From contig NZ_AP024653.1 in NCBI RefSeq assembly GCF_019977335.1, positions 1,736,001 to 1,800,000 of the forward strand: a stretch of 64,000 bases of DNA. Reading direction: 5' to 3'. Position 1 is the stretch's first letter. Each line of letters starts with the position of its first letter. Below the pieces are notes generated by a model that saw only the letters and a program-made list of their open reading frames with translations, was not told the origin of the DNA and searched no databases. Positions 63,313 to 64,000 of this stretch are shown here, in pieces. The stretch is from Arthrobacter sp. NicSoilB4. Its GTDB lineage: Bacteria; Actinomycetota; Actinomycetes; Actinomycetales; Micrococcaceae. The position numbers were made by a program, and so were the translations under genes.

Positions 63313-63866
63313 CAGACCTCGGGAAAGGTGCAGATGTGCCCGTCGGCGTCTATGGGGTAACCGCAGAGCGGACAAGCCGGACGCCCTGCGCCCACGATCT
63401 CCCGGGTGCGCTTGGCGAACGCGCGGGCGGTGCCGACCGGCATCCGCACCAGCAGCATTTCGGGCTCATCAGCGCCGTCCTCATCCTGCGCTGCGTCGTT
63501 GTCATCAGCATCGACATCGGTGATGGGGTGGGCCTCGATTACGACCTGGGCGGTGGTTGGGTCCCAACCTAAGCTCATGGCGCCGGTGCGGAACTGCTCC
63601 TGAACGGCCTCGAGCTGGTCATTGTCGACAAGTTCGACGGGGGTGCTGGTGGGAACGCTGAAGGGGTTGCCTTCGACGGTGATGAGCTGGTCGAGAATTT
63701 CGTCGATCTTATCTGCGAGCAGAGCCGACTGCTGCTTCTCCAGCGCGATACTCACGATCTGCTTCCCTGCGCGCACCTGCAGGTAGAACGTGCGCGCCCC
63801 CGGAAGGCCAATGGTGCCGACGACGACCCGATCAGGCCAGGCAAACTCGTGAACTCGTGTAGGCAT
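63312..63866 (-). CDS. DUF3090 protein
   Basis: A 184-aa actinobacterial protein. The C-terminus holds a probable zinc site (CPLCGYPIDADGHIC near residue 165); the N-terminal half is beta-rich (ARTFYLQVRAGKQIVSIALE). A strongly acidic stretch (DVDADDNDAAQDEDGADE) lies near 120. It is the middle gene of the conserved trio. Function unknown. Confidence 0.9.
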   Translation of the reverse strand: MPTRVHEFAWPDRVVVGTIGLPGARTFYLQVRAGKQIVSIALEKQQSALLADKIDEILDQLITVEGNPFSVPTSTPVELVDNDQLEAVQEQFRTGAMSLGWDPTTAQVVIEAHPITDVDADDNDAAQDEDGADEPEMLLVRMPVGTARAFAKRTREIVGAGRPACPLCGYPIDADGHICTFPEV

Positions 63867-63890
63867 GTCAGTATTTTAGGCACATGTGGT

Positions 63891-64000
63891 TCATGGCGCC
63901 CTTAGCCCTGCACCGCCGCCCACCGGCGCATCGCCAGAGTGGATGCCGTTTGACAGCCACGACAGATCACCCGCGTCGGTGTTGGTCGCGTAGACGCTCG
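63891..64000 (-). CDS. Histidine phosphatase-family protein, C-terminal end only
   Basis: Only the last 35 codons are in the window. They read TNTDAGDLSWLSNGIHSGDA and end GGGAGLRAP. This matches the tail of the MSMEG_4193-type histidine phosphatases that precede DUF3090 in actinobacteria. The position 24 bases before the DUF3090 start supports the call. Confidence 0.7.
   Translation of the reverse strand, partial: SVYATNTDAGDLSWLSNGIHSGDAPVGGGAGLRAP

Overview
The window is high-GC DNA from an actinobacterium. Gene content and style (ClpB with a coupled zinc-ribbon thioredoxin, a non-canonical Nramp homologue, a LacI/ABC fructan locus, and the conserved histidine phosphatase - DUF3090 - SCO1664-type trio at the right edge) fit a soil Micrococcaceae such as Arthrobacter or Pseudarthrobacter. 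The genus is an inference. No rRNA, complete tRNA, CRISPR array, integrase or intact transposase was seen.

Layout. 1-7.2 kb: clpB (5' end outside the window) and a thioredoxin, then a LysR gene divergent from an SCP2-like protein, an alpha/beta hydrolase and a succinate-semialdehyde dehydrogenase. 7.2-13.3 kb: repeat-rich accessory DNA with two small membrane proteins, an ECF sigma factor with a membrane partner, and a broken NUDIX gene. 13.5-18.3 kb: a FadR-type regulator divergent from an Nramp-like transporter, a gamma-glutamyltransferase and a DUF1275 protein. 18.7-20.5 kb: a small ORF translationally coupled to a LysP-like permease. 20.8-28.1 kb: a minus-strand block with a frameshifted DUF2254 gene, a GAP/Sap-family protein, a sulfite-oxidase-like molybdoenzyme, an enoyl-CoA hydratase homologue, a DyP peroxidase, a DUF4331 protein and an unknown 183-aa protein; the last five form a tight operon. 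28.5-33.1 kb: two of three paralogous NarL/LuxR-type response regulators (the second is a pseudogene) around small envelope proteins. 33.3-36.8 kb: a YbdK-type ligase and a TetR/EamA pair. 37.2-44.5 kb: a complete LacI - two permeases - binding protein - GH32 - PfkB operon for sucrose or fructan use, without its own ABC ATPase. 44.5-54.3 kb: a second repeat-rich stretch with an inverted duplication flanking a dead histidine kinase, plus scattered single genes. 54.5-64 kb: the third response regulator, two oxidoreductase/TetR genes, an M24 peptidase, small enzymes and the DUF3090 locus.

The most unusual content is a mosaic family of dispersed non-coding repeats. Four copies share a roughly 140-170 bp core that ends in what looks like the 3' third of a tRNA-Leu (T loop, 3' T stem, acceptor strand) followed by a small hairpin. 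The core is bordered by palindromes of the form GTGTGNACA-N-TGTNCACAC. Three kinds of flanking module (called gamma, alpha and beta here) recur around it. At 54.07 kb gamma and beta meet directly at a single palindrome with no core, which looks like an empty site of a palindrome-bounded cassette.

Several genes carry single frameshifts (NUDIX, DUF2254, DUF4190-like, a reductase remnant, response regulator 2). Most lie in or near repeat-rich DNA. I read them as real decay, but assembly or sequencing error cannot be excluded from one sequence.
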